64,000 bases of DNA from Protula sp. h YS-2021 (GCA_949752745.1 OX457029.1:9711511-9775510); one strand, 5' to 3'; positions 32,585 through 45,599 are shown, numbered from the stretch's first letter. The notes: a model not told the origin generated them from the sequence alone. Numbers and translations are program-made.

Positions 32585-33015
32585 ATCCATAAGGAAAATG
32601 CTTGCTTTATCTGCCTTGCACGTCATGCTTCCTCCTGATGGTGAGAATTTTTAGAATAAATTGCACTATGACCATGAGTCTATCATCCAAATAGTGATTT
32701 CTTTCTTTGCCTTACAGGTCTTTCTTCGGATGTAAAGATTTTTTAGAATAAATAACACAATGATCCTACGTGTATCATTAGAAAAGTGAATGCTTTCTTT
32801 GCCTTACAGATCATGCTCCTGGTGTAGACATTTTTTAGAATAAACAACACATTGAACCATCTGCATCATTAGAACTGTCTTTGCCTTACAGGTCATGCTC
32901 CTGATGTAGAGTTTTTGGAATAAACAACACAATGACCCATCCTGTATCATTAGAAAAGTGAATACTTTCTTTGCCTTACAGGTCATGCTCCTGATGTAGA
33001 GATTTGGTATGAACA
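32585..33015 (+). repeat. ~90-bp tandem repeat, five units, each with an acceptor-like site
   Basis: CTTTGCCTTACAG-GTCATGC or close variants at about 32611, 32707, 32799, 32881 and 32971 (spacing 96, 92, 82, 90). Each unit also has TTAGAATAAACAACACAATG and TATCATTAGAAAAGTG. On the plus strand every unit contains a pyrimidine tract plus CAG. Confidence 0.85.
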
Positions 33016-33684
33016 AAATCATGAACCTGCGTCTATCATATACAGATTGATGTGCTTATGTTTGTATGCCATTTTAACATTAAAATGTACTTTTCCGAGC
33101 AGGGGATGCATGTTGTTATTATATACAAATAAATATTCATAACCTCCCGTCTAATAAGACAGAATTTGGGCCGAGTGTAGGTATTCTTACATTAACATAT
33201 AGTTTCTACATTTAAGATTTAAATTTTAAAAATGAAAGAAAAATTACTATAACAATTATGTTAATTATCAGGAGTAACTTTTCTTTATCCTTCATTAGAA
33301 CTGCGTTGAATAACTTTGTTGCTAAAATAACTTTTAATAGTTCCTTAATGTTTAATTTAAACACAAAAATGGGGAGACATTATACACGCTATTTTTTTTT
33401 GTTTTTCTATATCAGAAAGAGGTGAATAGCTTTGTTTCTGTAATATAAGTAAAGCATAATTCAATGTTTAGGGCTAAATCAGTAGTAACATACGTCTCCC
33501 TTGCTTAATTCTTCCCACTGTTTCGCAGGTGCTGCTTGCAAAGGTTTCCAGGCTAAAAGTTGGGAACGTCACGGGCACCGTCCCCTCTGGGCATGTCGCC
33601 TGCTTTCCTGAGCCGTGTACAACTGCACCTTGGCAACCACATGACAGACCCTAGTTTACCCTAATTGTCATAGCAATATGTATA

Positions 33685-33762
<78 letters not shown>

Positions 33763-33780
33763 ACTTTCTTTCTTTCTTTC
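33685..33780. repeat. (TATC)n microsatellite with (CTTT)n edge
   Basis: Near-pure tetranucleotide ATCT from 33685 to 33761, then a short CTTT run. Flanking 33016-33684 and 33781-34371 show nothing coding. Confidence 0.97.
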
Positions 33781-34371
33781 TAACTTCAATGAAACAAGAG
33801 GATTAGCCATCATCACCATATTAAATTCTAATCCCAATAAGAAGAGTTACCCAATAGAAACTCCATAAAATTGAAATAAAGCAAAAAAATAAAACGTTTT
33901 CCATTTGAAATAATGATTATCAAGACAACCAATATGCCTTTTAACTTTGATTGCAAGTTATAATAAAAATACAGAATCGATCTTTGCCTTTTATATATAT
34001 TATCACAATGCACGAAATATAAAATAATTCATCTTTACCAAACGCAGTAACGAGTACAATCCAGCAAATAAAAGTCATCTTATTTTAATATTATTAAATT
34101 AAATTAAGTTAAACATAAGATCTAAATCGATCTAAACTGGTTTTGCAAGTCTATAACGAAGGCCTAAAGTTATTTGTTAAATTACAAGCTTATTTTTATG
34201 ACGCAATTGAGCGAGAAATTAAGAACGCATTTAGAAAGATGTAGAAACTGATACATAAATATGTACAAACATATCACTAGGTCATTATAAACTTGCATTT
34301 TCAATGTGAAATATGGCTGTTACATAACATACTATGAAATAGATTAGAAAATTTCTCTAGTCTGGGGCCTG

Positions 34372-34760
34372 GAGTGTTACTGTAGAGTGAAGTATGCACT
34401 GCAGTGCCACTCACCAGAGTGGAAGAGTGTTATTTTAGAGTGTTGTATGTAATACAGTGCCAGTTACCTGAGAGCAGGGGTGCTATTATAGAGTGTTATA
34501 TGTACTGCAGGGCCACTTACCTGAGTGCAGGTACTGCAATGCAGTTACCTGAGTGCAGGAATGTTATGACAGAGTGCCGTATGTGCTGCAGTGCAGTTAT
34601 CTGAGTGAGCTAGTATTGTGCTGTATTACTAGATACTGGGAGTTTTACACCATACTGTCCATACTACAGTGCCATCTGCATGAGTAAGTTTTATACTGCA
34701 GTGTCAATTACGTTAGTGCAGGAGTGTTATTGCGGAGCGTCCCATGTGATGCAGTGATGA
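34372..34760. repeat. Degenerate ~60-bp tandem repeat, about six units
   Basis: Units combine GAGTGTTATTATAGAGTGTT, TATGTACTGCAGTGCCA and TTACCTGAGTGCAGG, with several deletions. Non-coding. Confidence 0.75.
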
Positions 34761-36119
34761 GACAACGCATGCATGGACTAACTTAGAGTCTTAAATCGTT
34801 TCAAAATCGCCTGATAATGCCTTGCATACAAACCATAACCCTGGTTTACCACACATAAACATATTTATCAGACACTGTATCACATGTAGGTGAAATAGAA
34901 CTCTAGTATGAATGCGGCATGGGAAGAACAAGAACCTTCAGATGCATAAAAGATTAATCAATTAAGTTAGAGTTAGAACAATGTAAAAAGAAATTTTTGC
35001 ATTTTACATTAATAACTGTCACATTGTTGTGCCTTCTTATGCATAAATAATGGCTTATTCTGAAACGCATGACGCATAAGCTGTCAACGCTCTTTGCGAT
35101 TGTATTATATGCTTTGCAACTGATTGTTGTGTAGAAAACATAGATCAATTTTGCAAATGAAACAATTATTTAAACATATTTCAGACACGAAACATGGTTA
35201 TGCTTTAGTTGTTACCGTTTTTGAATTTTAGCAATATTAACCATTATTTGTAAGAACGTAAGAAATGATGCTTTTGTTAGTGTGCTGGGAGATATTATTG
35301 AAATGGTACCTGTTATGAAATTAGAAACACATACGATGCTTTCATTTCGTGAATGCTAATATGCTTTATGTAATCCATGTCAAAAATTGTGATAAAAAGC
35401 GTATAGAAAGGAGAGTAAACTATTAAAATCGCAAGCAAATCAGACTGGCACTTATGGGGAGTAGAATTTATTCGCAGTCAGTTAGCAGCTAGTGCCCCAC
35501 AGACATAAGGTTAGAAACCAACACCGAATCAGAAGTCATCGCACTACACGCAAATCTCATACAATTAGATATACGTTTTCGTCTGCACAGTTCACCAAAG
35601 AACCTGGACCTTTTTAAGAAGTTGCACTTAGACTGTTTATTCCATATTTTTGCATATATCACTTGTCACACTTGCACTTAGTTCTGGGGCATCAAAGTGT
35701 TAGATCTTAGTATGGGAGATGTCTACTTTCTCAGCAAGTAACTTGTTTTGCATAAGAGCAGATTTGGACAAATTCACACAAGAAGTGTGCTAGAACTCAC
35801 CACACTATGAGATGACCAGCAAGTGATAAAATGTTTGCTTTGTCAATACATTATAACAATAGAAAGGCTTACAAAATCTTAAAATTGCCTTCAAAATTAA
35901 CCCCTTTGCGGGCGTTGCGTAACTCAAAGGTTATTTCAGGATTTATCACAAACAACTGGATGCCTAAAATTAAAGGATTAATTAAAATTAAAATTAAAGC
36001 TCAGGTCTGATTTCTGGTCCTATGCTGCGGATTCTAGTTTCTAACTGCTGAAAAAAAGATTCACTCGGTTGAATTTGTGATCAAGGTTCAAATAATCGGT
36101 AATTTGTTCAAAGCAGGGA
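34761..36119. other. AT-rich intergenic region
   Basis: No coding or repeat structure recognised, apart from being immediately upstream of the P-element relic. Confidence 0.4.
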
Positions 36120-36650
36120 AATAGTATTTCTTCATGATTAGGGGAAATAGAATATTTGTGACATATGACTCCCTGCATCTATTAAAGGATATTCGAAATA
36201 ACTTTGTAAGGAATGATTTCAGAGGTGGGAAAGATCCTGTAGAGTGGAATTTTCTTGTTAATGCTCATGAATTTGATCAAATAAGAATGCCGCTAAAAGT
36301 AGCTTTAAACGTATAAATTTGCAACCTTACGCTGCAATGAGGGTAAATTTTCCTGCACAGATTTTCAATAATTCTGTTGCTGCTGGGATATCCGCTTGTT
36401 CAGTTAAATCCTCTCAGCAGTACCGGCACTACAACCGTGCAGAGGAATGGAGATTATCAATTAAAAGCTTACTTTTGCCTTGGAAAGATTTGAATGATTT
36501 ACTGACATATCGCTTAAACAAGGACTGCGTCGAAAGCATGTTTAGTTTTGCTCCATGAAAAGGTAGCCATCGTGACAATCTAATTCCCAAAAAAGTTGTC
36601 GGCAAATTTTTTAGGACATCGTCGATGAACAAGCTTTTGTCCTAAGAAAA
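36120..36650 (+). pseudogene. P-element/THAP9-like transposase relic
   Basis: IFVTYDSLHLLKDIRNNF (about 36150-36205), then LQPYAAMRVNFPAQIFNNSV (about 36319-36378), then LLTYRLNKDCVESMFSFAP, a TGA at 36556-36558 and KGSHRDNLIPKKVVGKFFR. This order (D-HLLK-RN block, then LTYRLNxDxxExxFS and a GGxxDxP block) is that of P-superfamily transposases. One frameshift lies near 36310 and one in-frame stop at 36556. No THAP zinc finger or N-terminal catalytic part was found, so it is a C-terminal fragment. Confidence 0.75.
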
Positions 36651-37399
36651 GTGCAAACTGGAAATTAGACTTAGATAGAAACTCTTAACTGTCAAAAGCC
36701 AGTGTAGAAAATATATCTGAAGTGCATAAGATGAATTGAAAAAGTAAATAAAATTTGCGACCATTGCAACAAAGTTAATATTATATTCAATTCCGCTATA
36801 TAATGAATTGTACATATTTCTGAATGAAAAGGAAGTAATTGACAATAGCACATTCTGAATGTACAGTAGAACTCTTTTATCAAACTAGAAAATCAAACCG
36901 CGCCAATTTCGTAAACTTAATGCACGTGAATATGTTTACGGCTGGGCTTTTTTTGAAAATCGTATATTGTTTAATGGGTGGATTTATAATGTGCCAAGAC
37001 CCCCAGTGTAAACAGATATTAGTTGAAGTGGTTTTTCTTAAAAGTTCGGAAACCTTTGCCACTGGTGACAAAAAGAGAAATAGAAAATTTCTGAAACTGT
37101 CGATTTGCGATTTTTTGCTTTATAATGTTTGATGGCATGTATGTATACATTGTTGAATCACTATACCTTGTAGTGCTTTTGGAAACAAATACCACCATAA
37201 AAAAGCTACTGTGTTATTTACTGAATTTCTGCACCGCAGCGACCTCATGTGTGCACCACATCCAGACCCGTTCTGAGTTGACGGCTGTACTATATGGTGT
37301 TATATAACAGATATTAAGTGAACCTTCTCAGTAAATGTCTCGGTTCTTTGAAGTAATATGAACCTCCTGCAACATGTATTGTAAAGTATATCATAAACA

Positions 37400-37640
37400 C
37401 GTGCCAAGTATTAAAACAACCACATACATCACAGCTATTCAATTATTCAAACAACCGACCACAAAAGTGACATCCCAACAACCACTCACATTACAAGTGT
37501 CCCCCAAACCATTCATATCACCGGTTTTTAAACAACCTGTCACATAACGTATCCAACAAGTCACTGATGTCACAGGTGTCCAAACATCAAATAACATAAC
37601 CGGTATTTAAAGGGCCAGTCACAAAAATAGAATCCAGACA
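37400..37640. repeat. Degenerate ~31-bp tandem repeat
   Basis: Recurring CAACAACC-CTCACATAACAAGTG- and CCAAAC-type words. Units are badly diverged. Confidence 0.5.
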
Positions 37641-39469
37641 AAAAATAAAAGGAGGCCATTGAACCACTCCCTTAACAGGCATTCCTTATCAACCACTCAC
37701 AAAACGGCTAACCGTGCAACCGGTTTTGGTGGGGAGGGTGTTATTGCAGGGCACAAGGTTCAGTACGTCGCTGTCATCACAATCCATAGCAATACCAACA
37801 TGATGATATTTGGTAGAGTAAACCATTCCGACACGGAATACTTTTAACAAGCGCATAGAATTTTATGTCGTACTGGTGTTAGACAACAACAAATAGGACT
37901 GGTTTGTACACTGAGCTTTGTTGAATAATTCTGAAGACAGCAACGAACTGAATCTTAATCCTTAAAATCATCCACTCCACAAACTCCCACCCTCGACCAC
38001 ATATCGCCTTAGCAATCCCAACATGGAATAGTGTGGTCGAGTGAACCATTCAGACACGACCACTTATATCGGATAGAATTCCATGTTGTAACAATGTCAA
38101 ATAGCCACAAAGCGAATGGTAGATGCCCACCTGTTGTCTTCAGATTAATGGACATGGCGTTTCGAGAACTTCCCTGAGAGGGATAAATGGGCATAATTCC
38201 ACTGTCTTGTGAACACCAAAACGTATATTTTGACACAGAATATGTTAATTACGGCAAAACCAGCCACAAAGTATGTTCTTAATGTTGCAGGCTGATATTT
38301 AAAATTTAATTAAATACTGGTTAATATTTTAGACAACATAAACTTCGCTTGAATATTGGGCAATTTTTAAATGTAAGGAGTGTTTTTATTTTAGTTCTCA
38401 TTTTTGGACGACTTACGATTACAATTTACTGCAAGTCCCAAGTCCCGAACCGTTTGTTTTCAGACCGATCCTTAATTTTTAGCAACGCTGAGCGTAATCT
38501 AAAACAAAAATTTTTAACGGTTATGTTTTTATGTTCATTTCAGTTTTAGATTTCTAACGAATTTACCTTAATGCCAGTCTTAACACTGTGTGTGATTCAT
38601 CAATTTGATTGACGTGCGATGTCTCCGTCATGTGGCCCGTTAAGTAGGGCTAATAGCGGAAGCATAGAGGCAGAGGCATCTTGTCAACTGCCAAGTGGCT
38701 TTGTTCAAGGACAACAATAGAAGCTATTTCCGCCATAGAGACTCCAGGGTGCTTTTGCAACTGCTATATTTTTATGCAACAAAAATGACACAAAAATAAT
38801 ATCGCCTGAGCCCTTTCAATGAGGATACTTTGCAAGGAGTAAGAGGCTTTTGGCTTCTTGTCATATTTTTTCACAGTTCTTTACAAGGTTTTCTGCTGCA
38901 TTTGCAAATGTTTTTATGTAGACAAAAGGTTGAAAAATGTTCAAAACTGATAACAAATAGCATTAAACATAAGAAGCTAGTGCCTGCTAAACTGATTAAT
39001 TTATTTTACATGTTAATACAAATACCGTTCACATTAAGATGATTTTAAAGGTGTAAATAGCTTTTCATATTCCATTATATAATTTTCATTTTCTTCCTTT
39101 TGCAAAAACCTAAGCCAAAATGAGTAGCCGTGTCACACGTATTTGGCGAATGAGTACAATTATCTGACTACAAAAGACGCAAAAACCACAAGGTAACATT
39201 TGTGCAATTTTCCAGTTGCAGGATCCTTGGAACAATCACGGAAAGAAACAAATACATCAGTTTGTTTTATGGAGAAAAGAAATTTTATATATAGGCCCAA
39301 ACATTTTTATTTCTGCCGAAGACATGTCATCCTACATTTGCAATTCAGTATCCTATTCTTGGGTTGAATAATTTTTCAGAGCTTTTCCAGTTCAGATCAT
39401 GTAATAATCATGACAGATTTTAAAATAACTGAAAAATAGATTTTATCGTTTTAAAAATTTGCATGAAAT
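37641..39469. other. Intergenic region
   Basis: ATACCAACATGATGATATTTGGTAGAGTAAACCATTCCGACACG (about 37790) resembles CCCAACATGGAATAGTGTGG-TCGAGTGAACCATTCAGACACG (about 38017), a diverged duplication about 225 bp apart. No gene. Confidence 0.4.
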
Positions 39470-39870
39470 ACCAATGTGTGTCACTTCGTATGTGTTTCAA
39501 GTCGTTAATGTTTGTACACGTGACATCGTTAAATGGTGATGTGAATGGCTTCGTTAAATGCTAAAATGTACAATGTCGTTGCTTGCACATCCCACTTCAT
39601 TTGAATGCTCACTTGTGTCTTGTTCTTTAAATATTTGTATATTTCACTGAAGCCGTTGAATACCAATATATGCAATGCAGTAAATGCTGAGTATGGCACA
39701 TCGTTAAATTCCATTGTGTTTCAAGCCGTAAAATATTTGTTCGTATCAACTCTTTAATAAGCAACGTGTATGAAAACCTGTACATGCCATGAAATGACAG
39801 TATGTGGAAAATGTTAGCACACATGTGTCATGTTCACTGCTTGTGCGTGCCACATCTTTAATTACTAATA
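39470..39870. repeat. Degenerate ~30-bp tandem repeat
   Basis: CATCGTTAAATG-, GTGTTTCAAG- and AATATGTG-type words recur roughly every 28-34 bases. Confidence 0.5.
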
Positions 39871-40430
39871 TGTGTCCTTTGTTTCGTCTGCCTTAAGGTT
39901 ATGTTTCCTTTTATCGTACTTGAGTTATAGCCCACACCTGTTTTGTAGTCTGATCTTTGAAGAATGAGCCCTGCACTTCGGTCACCTGTAGAATGAACAA
40001 CTTTTGTCGAGAGGCTTCGAGATGCCAAGTGCACTGCCAGCTACTCTAGTGTGTACGCATGGGTTTTTGGCATATGCGCAAATGACGTCATGATTGAATT
40101 CATAAACTTCTTGCACCAATCCAGAACCTTCCAAAATACTTATCCCATCTTAACATCAATAACAATATTAAACGTTTATGTAGACTTTCAATATATAAGA
40201 GCTCGGGGTGGTAGCTTGTTTAATGATCTATTAGCCTATAAATCAGATTAAAACCTGAAAAGACTTCATGATCTTTTCCACTTCATTTAGTAAAATTTAC
40301 CCTTGACTTTCTCTCGTTCCCTTTATTGAGGGTGTTGAATTGTGAACTGATTTACTATTCCTAAATTTACAAAATATTCAACGAGAAATAATCATAGGCT
40401 AGAATTCCATAAGCTTTGAAGCTGGGATGG

Positions 40431-40658
40431 AGGAGGAGAAGAGCGCACTCACACGCCCTACGTTTAAAGCAAACCCTAAACGAGTGGCGTTCATTTTAAA
40501 ATATATCCTCTTTTTAAACTGAAGCTCATTGCAGTTCTGGAATACCACCTCTTTTTATGCGAAACGCGGAGTACTGAATGAAAACTATCCTGTTTTTAAA
40601 CAAAATTGACACTCCACACTGACCGAGTTTCGCCTCAAAATCACCCCTTTCTCCTCGT
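40431..40658 (-). mobile_element. Partial copy of the ACCATGCGTGTCC MITE family
   Basis: On the reverse strand, AAAGGGGTGATTTTGAGGCG, GGAGTGTCAATTTTG, GTTTTCATTCAGTACTCCG and TTTAAAAAGAGGATATATTT follow the interior of the copies at 14.28 and 48.0 kb. Confidence 0.55.
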
Positions 40659-40899
40659 ATTTGGTTTTGTTTGGATATAAATAGTAACAACATATATCAA
40701 GTGCCACTTTCCCACCCCCGATCTATTACAGAACGAGTCATTACTGTCTCAAAGGAACATTGAAGTTTTTCAATCCGTAACAGATATATAGCAAAAATGA
40801 ACATGTCAATACATGTCATGAGATACATGTCAGTTGTGAAGCTACCTTCTTGTCTTTTAAACTAGTTTGTGAAAGCACTGGAAGTAGCATGAGAATTAC

Positions 40900-41080
40900 A
40901 TGAAGTGTCGTGTATAAACAACTCATTTGTTGAACTGACACAGTGCATGACGCATTTCATGACGTATAGCATGATGCATAAAATTGTATGATGCACAGCA
41001 TAACATATGGACTGACAGTGCATGTCGCATTGCATAACGTCCTGCAAGACTGCATGGGGCTTCATTTGATATTGATGCAG
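40900..41080. repeat. GCATGACG-rich degenerate repeat
   Basis: GCATGACG, GCATGATG, GCATAACA and GCATAACG words recur, mostly spaced 14-30 bases. Confidence 0.5.
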
Positions 41081-41799
41081 TCTATAACATACTGCAAAGC
41101 TAGTGTATCGATTTATCAGGAATGATCAGTGACGATAAGAACTAGTGGTTTTCTGGGGCATTTGCACGTTGCAAGGTCTTGCAAAAACAACCAAGTGACA
41201 TATTAATGGCCCAACAGAAGCAGGGTGCTGACTGACAGCGCGTTTTTTGTAATATATCACATTTCAACCTAGTCTCATTTCGAAAGAGCTTACGTAGAAT
41301 TAAAAAACTATAAACTGATTCCCTCCTTTGAAGTTTGCTTCTGAATTCTGGACAAAAATAATAAAAAGAAGCAATCCTCTATGGGTTGTAAAACAGAAAA
41401 ACTTTGAAATATAGTCAGCCATTTTAAAAAGGATTTGCTGTTGGGAGAGAGGAAGAGGGATATGAGCAAATCCTTGTGACGCACGTAAAACTACTCTTTA
41501 TTTACAAAGCAACCATTGACACATACTGCAACGGAGCTTAATTTATTTTGAGAATCGAATTGTAGTGCAAAAAGAACATCTTCTAAGAAGTGAAAGTAAA
41601 CGCCAATTGAGTAGGATCTGTGTAAGCACCAATCGAAATTATGCAACACCTTAAATAAAATTAAAATCAATCCCAACCCAATACTGTAGTTGTTAATAAA
41701 TTGTAATTGAAGAAATTTCAATTCCAGATATTATTATTATTAAAATACTGAAAAGGTTGACTGAAATGTAAAGCGGCTGATTTTTACTGGTGCAAAGAA

Positions 41800-42170
41800 T
41801 CCAAATATGCAGGTTCTTGGAACAATGATAAAGCAAAAAGCCATGGTAGGGTGGACAGAGTGAACATTATTGAGTATTCCCATTAAGCGAAAACGACAGT
41901 TGTATTGTGCAATGGTAAGCTGGGCAGAATGAAAATTATTGCATGGCCCTTATAAGAAATAATGACTGTTTTGTTGTGTCACATAAGGGGAGTACAGAAA
42001 GCGTTATTATGTTTTGCCAGTAAGAAATAATGTTGCGTTGTCGTGTTAGAGTGTACAGAGTGAACGTTATTGCGTCGTCTTGCGAAGCAAAACTGAATGT
42101 TGTGTTCTGTCAGAGTAAAAGTCATTCTGTGGTGCTGATAAGCAAATATGAATGCTGTAGTGTAACATGG
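41800..42170. repeat. ~70-bp degenerate tandem repeat, about five units
   Basis: GGACAGAGTGAACATTATTG at about 41852 recurs as GGCAGAATGAAAATTATTG (about 41923), TACAGAAAGCGTTATT (about 41992), TACAGAGTGAACGTTATTGC (about 42054) and CAGAGTAAAAGTCATTC (about 42111). Each is followed by TAAGAAATAATG-like sequence. Confidence 0.7.
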
Positions 42171-42189
42171 TAGATATGAATGTCAGTGA

Positions 42190-42420
42190 CGCTTGGCAAA
42201 TAGCAGAAATGCTGTTCGAATGACAGGGCGATATACGAATACCAGAGACGATAGACGAATGGGAGAGATAAGGAAATAGATGAAATAAGACCATATACGA
42301 ATGACAGAGACAATTAACGAATAGCAGAGACAATATACAAATATTTGAGATTATATACGAATAGTGGAAAAGATAATCAATAGCAAGAGATATAAAGATG
42401 GCAAAAACAATATATAAACA
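42190..42420. repeat. ~28-bp degenerate repeat (ATACGAATAGCAGAGAC)
   Basis: ATACGAATACCAGAGACGAT, ATACGAATGACAGAGACAAT and AACGAATAGCAGAGACAATA recur about every 25-30 bases. A related diverged array appears at 45430-45580 (CAGAGACAAAATGATA, ATACAAATTGTACAGACAAT). Confidence 0.65.
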
Positions 42421-42849
42421 ATAGGTAAACTAGGAAAAAAAGAAAGAATGCGGTGTTAGAATATATGACTAGCAGTGGAGATATGACTAGCAGTGGCATC
42501 GCCCAAAATCCTTGTTATTCGATCAGAAGAGTACTTCATCTAAATACTGAAGTAGATCAAGCACCAGGGCGAGGAGATTATATTGTTTGAATTAAGTCAG
42601 AAATAGAACGAGGACAGGGACATATAGGTGGAAGGAGGGGGAGGGGGAGATGGAGGGCAATAACAAGATACCAGCAGTGACGCAAGTCAATCATAATAAT
42701 TCACACAGGCAGCTATTGTCATCAATTTTTTTCGCCACAGGCCTTATTTAATCTGGGAAACATTTTTTCAGGCAGAAACACAGCCGCTATTTTCACATAG
42801 CAAATAAGAACAGATTATGATGTGAATTCTCTTTATTCTCTCTAAACGA

Positions 42850-43870
42850 TAATGACTTCCTAAATTTTGCTGCTATCTGATATTGTACCCATTGTTCAAA
42901 CTTTTGTACCCACAGAGGTTTGGAGTTCAACCTGGTCTCAAAGAAATTCAGGTGCTTTGGTTCTTTGGTTTTTCTGGTACAGAGTTTACATTGAGTTTTC
43001 TCCAAATGTCGTGCTTTGGATCGTAGGCTGTACCAAAAATCTTTTTATACGTACAGAAGGACAGAAGAATAGAATGATCACATAGTTGTCTACGTGAGAC
43101 GATGGACCTCAGATATAAGCTCAGATACAGTTGGAAAGACAGCTCGTTTAAGAACTTCTTGGTTAGAGATTTTGTCTTTCCAACTGATGATAAGCGTCGG
43201 CGCATGCAGCGGAGATGGAAACTATTTAGTTCCTGTGCTTGGAAGGTGTAACTGGTCCATGTTTCGCTGCCGTTTAGAAGCTTCCTGAGAATGCATGCCT
43301 GGTAGATGGTCACCTTTGTCTTAGTTCTGAGTTTCGGGTTCTTTAATGCATGTTTAGTGAGTCTGTCGAAGGAGCAGCTGCCTTGCCGATTCTGAAGTTG
43401 ATTTCTTCGTCTAGGACTACACTCTCAGCTGTGGTTGAGCCCAGATAACAGAATCTGCTCACAATCTCAAGAGGAGTGTTGGTAAAGGTTATCGCAAGTG
43501 GATTCTTGATCCCTTGTGCCGTGACAACAATTTTCTTCACACTTATTGTGAGAAAAAATTTGTCACACGCATCGTGTAGCTTGCAGCTTTGCCTCACTGA
43601 GGGCTACTAAGGCAGCATCATCAGCAATGGAAGGATTTGACTAGACTGAGTAGGCGTATGGGACAGCCAATTTTCTCAAGGATGGCGCTTAAGCCAGACC
43701 TACTCAAACGCTTTTGTCAGGTCGACGAATGCTATGTACATCTGTTTCTGCTGTTCTTGACATTTCTCCTGCAGCTATTTCAATGAGAATATCATATCGA
43801 TCGTTGACCTTCCCCATCGAAAACCACATTGCGCTTGGGATATACTGTGTCGGCCAGCGTTTGTAGCCTC
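42850..43870 (-). pseudogene. LINE reverse-transcriptase relic, internally deleted
   Basis: Reverse-strand fragments in several frames, in the right order. They are CGFRWGRSTIDMIF and MYIAFVDLTKAFE (about 43710-43850), SIADDAALVALSEAK (about 43590-43630, the catalytic ADD box), FCYLGSTTAESVVLDEEINF (about 43400-43450) and IYQACILRKLLNGSETWT plus FHLRCMRR (about 43215-43310). The stretch between the KAFE and ADD motifs is far too short, so the central palm is deleted. It is a different LINE lineage from the element at 7.9 kb. Confidence 0.8.
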
Positions 43871-44290
43871 CACAAGACCGCTCTTGCGTACAGGTTCCCT
43901 GTAATGCTGAGTAATCAAATGCCTCTATACTTTTATATCTATAATGTACAAACGCAAAAAGTCATCAATGTGGCAATAAGTCTGCTATCACTAGGCTGGA
44001 ATAATTTATTATATATGTGATATAAATTTGAAATTTGATACATATTTTCTTCCTGCATTATATTTAAGATATATTAAGTCCAGTTCATTTCATTTACTTT
44101 TGTTGTGGTATATATCGTAAGCTTTAAAATAAGGAAAATATACACCTGTTTCCAGCTGGAATTAAGCAATTAAGCATTGTGCTAGTGAAATTGTTCACGT
44201 CAAAGGTTAGAGTAGTGATAGAACATACTTGTACAAATGTAGAAAACCATAATTTAGATTTTCATTTATGCTTGCATTGTCTAATTGATG

Positions 44291-44291
<1 letters not shown>

Positions 44292-44363
<72 letters not shown>
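44292..44363. repeat. (AT)n microsatellite
   Basis: About 72 bases of pure TA dinucleotide. Confidence 0.98.
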
Positions 44364-44368
<5 letters not shown>

Positions 44369-44389
44369 AATATACATAGATTGCATCGT

Positions 44390-44690
44390 GTATGTTTACC
44401 TCCATTTGTTTCGATGGATCCATATTGAGGGTTGTCTCTATTAGGGTCACTGTTCTCACATCGTTGGTTACCTTGATTAATTTCACTGCTTTCACGTCTG
44501 TAGTTGACTCAGTTTCGGTCACAGCAATCACGTGGATGGTTGCATTTATATGGATCACTGCATCCTCTCTTATGGTTGTCTCCATTTGGATGATTGCGCC
44601 CGCATGCATATTTGGCTCCATGAGGGTGACTCTGTCCACATTAGCATTAGTAGTTGCCTCTATATCGTCAGGTGCTATGGTATATTATAT
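44390..44690. repeat. Degenerate ~30-bp repeat, open on both strands
   Basis: GGTTGTCTCTATTAGGGTCA, GGTTACCTTGATTAATTTCA, GTTGCATTTATATGGATCAC and GGTTGTCTCCATTTGGATGA are units of one degenerate array. ORFs of about 100 codons exist on both strands because the units have lengths near multiples of three and lack stops. No protein family is recognised. Confidence 0.7.
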
Positions 44691-45599
44691 GGCATTGAAT
44701 ATTTGACTATGTTATACATACAGAAATAGCTTAAAGCAACAATAAAAATATTTCATTTATAAGTGCTAAGAATGAATTTTATCTTATTTCCTTGGTGATG
44801 ATCAGTTCTATGTATATTATCCGACGTTATAAATTGATATTCTATTATGTGCAAAGAAGAAGACTGAACGTTACCCCCTGCAAACCAATAATGAATATTG
44901 TTCTGGGACACCATAGGGTGCGCAAAGGAAATGTCACCGAGTAACCCTGGTATTCCATATTAAACGTTGTCTTGTGATATGTTAGAATGTTTTAGGATAT
45001 TTAATATGAATACTTTTTCTTTGAAAGTTAAATGTTTTGAAACTTATACAGTGATTTAAATCGAATCACAACTTACTAGATTTGACCCAACAAGCTCAGG
45101 CTTCTCTAGAAAGGCTGCAGAGAAAGACCAACATGTAAGTTACATTGTTTAAAATAAAACTTCTGAAAGAAGTAACACAAATATGATTGGTCTGTCTTGT
45201 AGCAAAGGTAATTCTTGCTGGATTTACGCAGGGCACACCTGAAAAAGCAACACAAAGCAAGTGTAGTCTCAGGCTGCATTTCCTAAGGCAGCAATGAAAC
45301 CGTTTGTTTGATTTAGTGTAATGAGAAATGTCAAGTTTTTTTGTTTGTATTAGATGTAAAAAGAAAGGATGAATCATATTATGCAACCCCTAGATGAGCC
45401 AAGACTGTCCATCTTTAGTCTTCAACTGACAATGTAAAGACAATATACTGACTGTAGAAACGATATACAAATTGTACAGACAATGCATAAAAAATCAAGA
45501 CAGAACAGAAATTGCTGAAACAATACACAAGAAGAAGAGAATATATACGGATTGCAGAGACAAAATGATATGCAAATAATATTTGTATAATGTGATGTA

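Noticed and set aside
32354..32626. Possible GAF-domain start (CKADKASIFLMD) on the minus strand
   Set aside because: The resembling words are the reverse complement of the tandem repeat unit at 32.6-33.0 kb, and nothing downstream continues a GAF fold.
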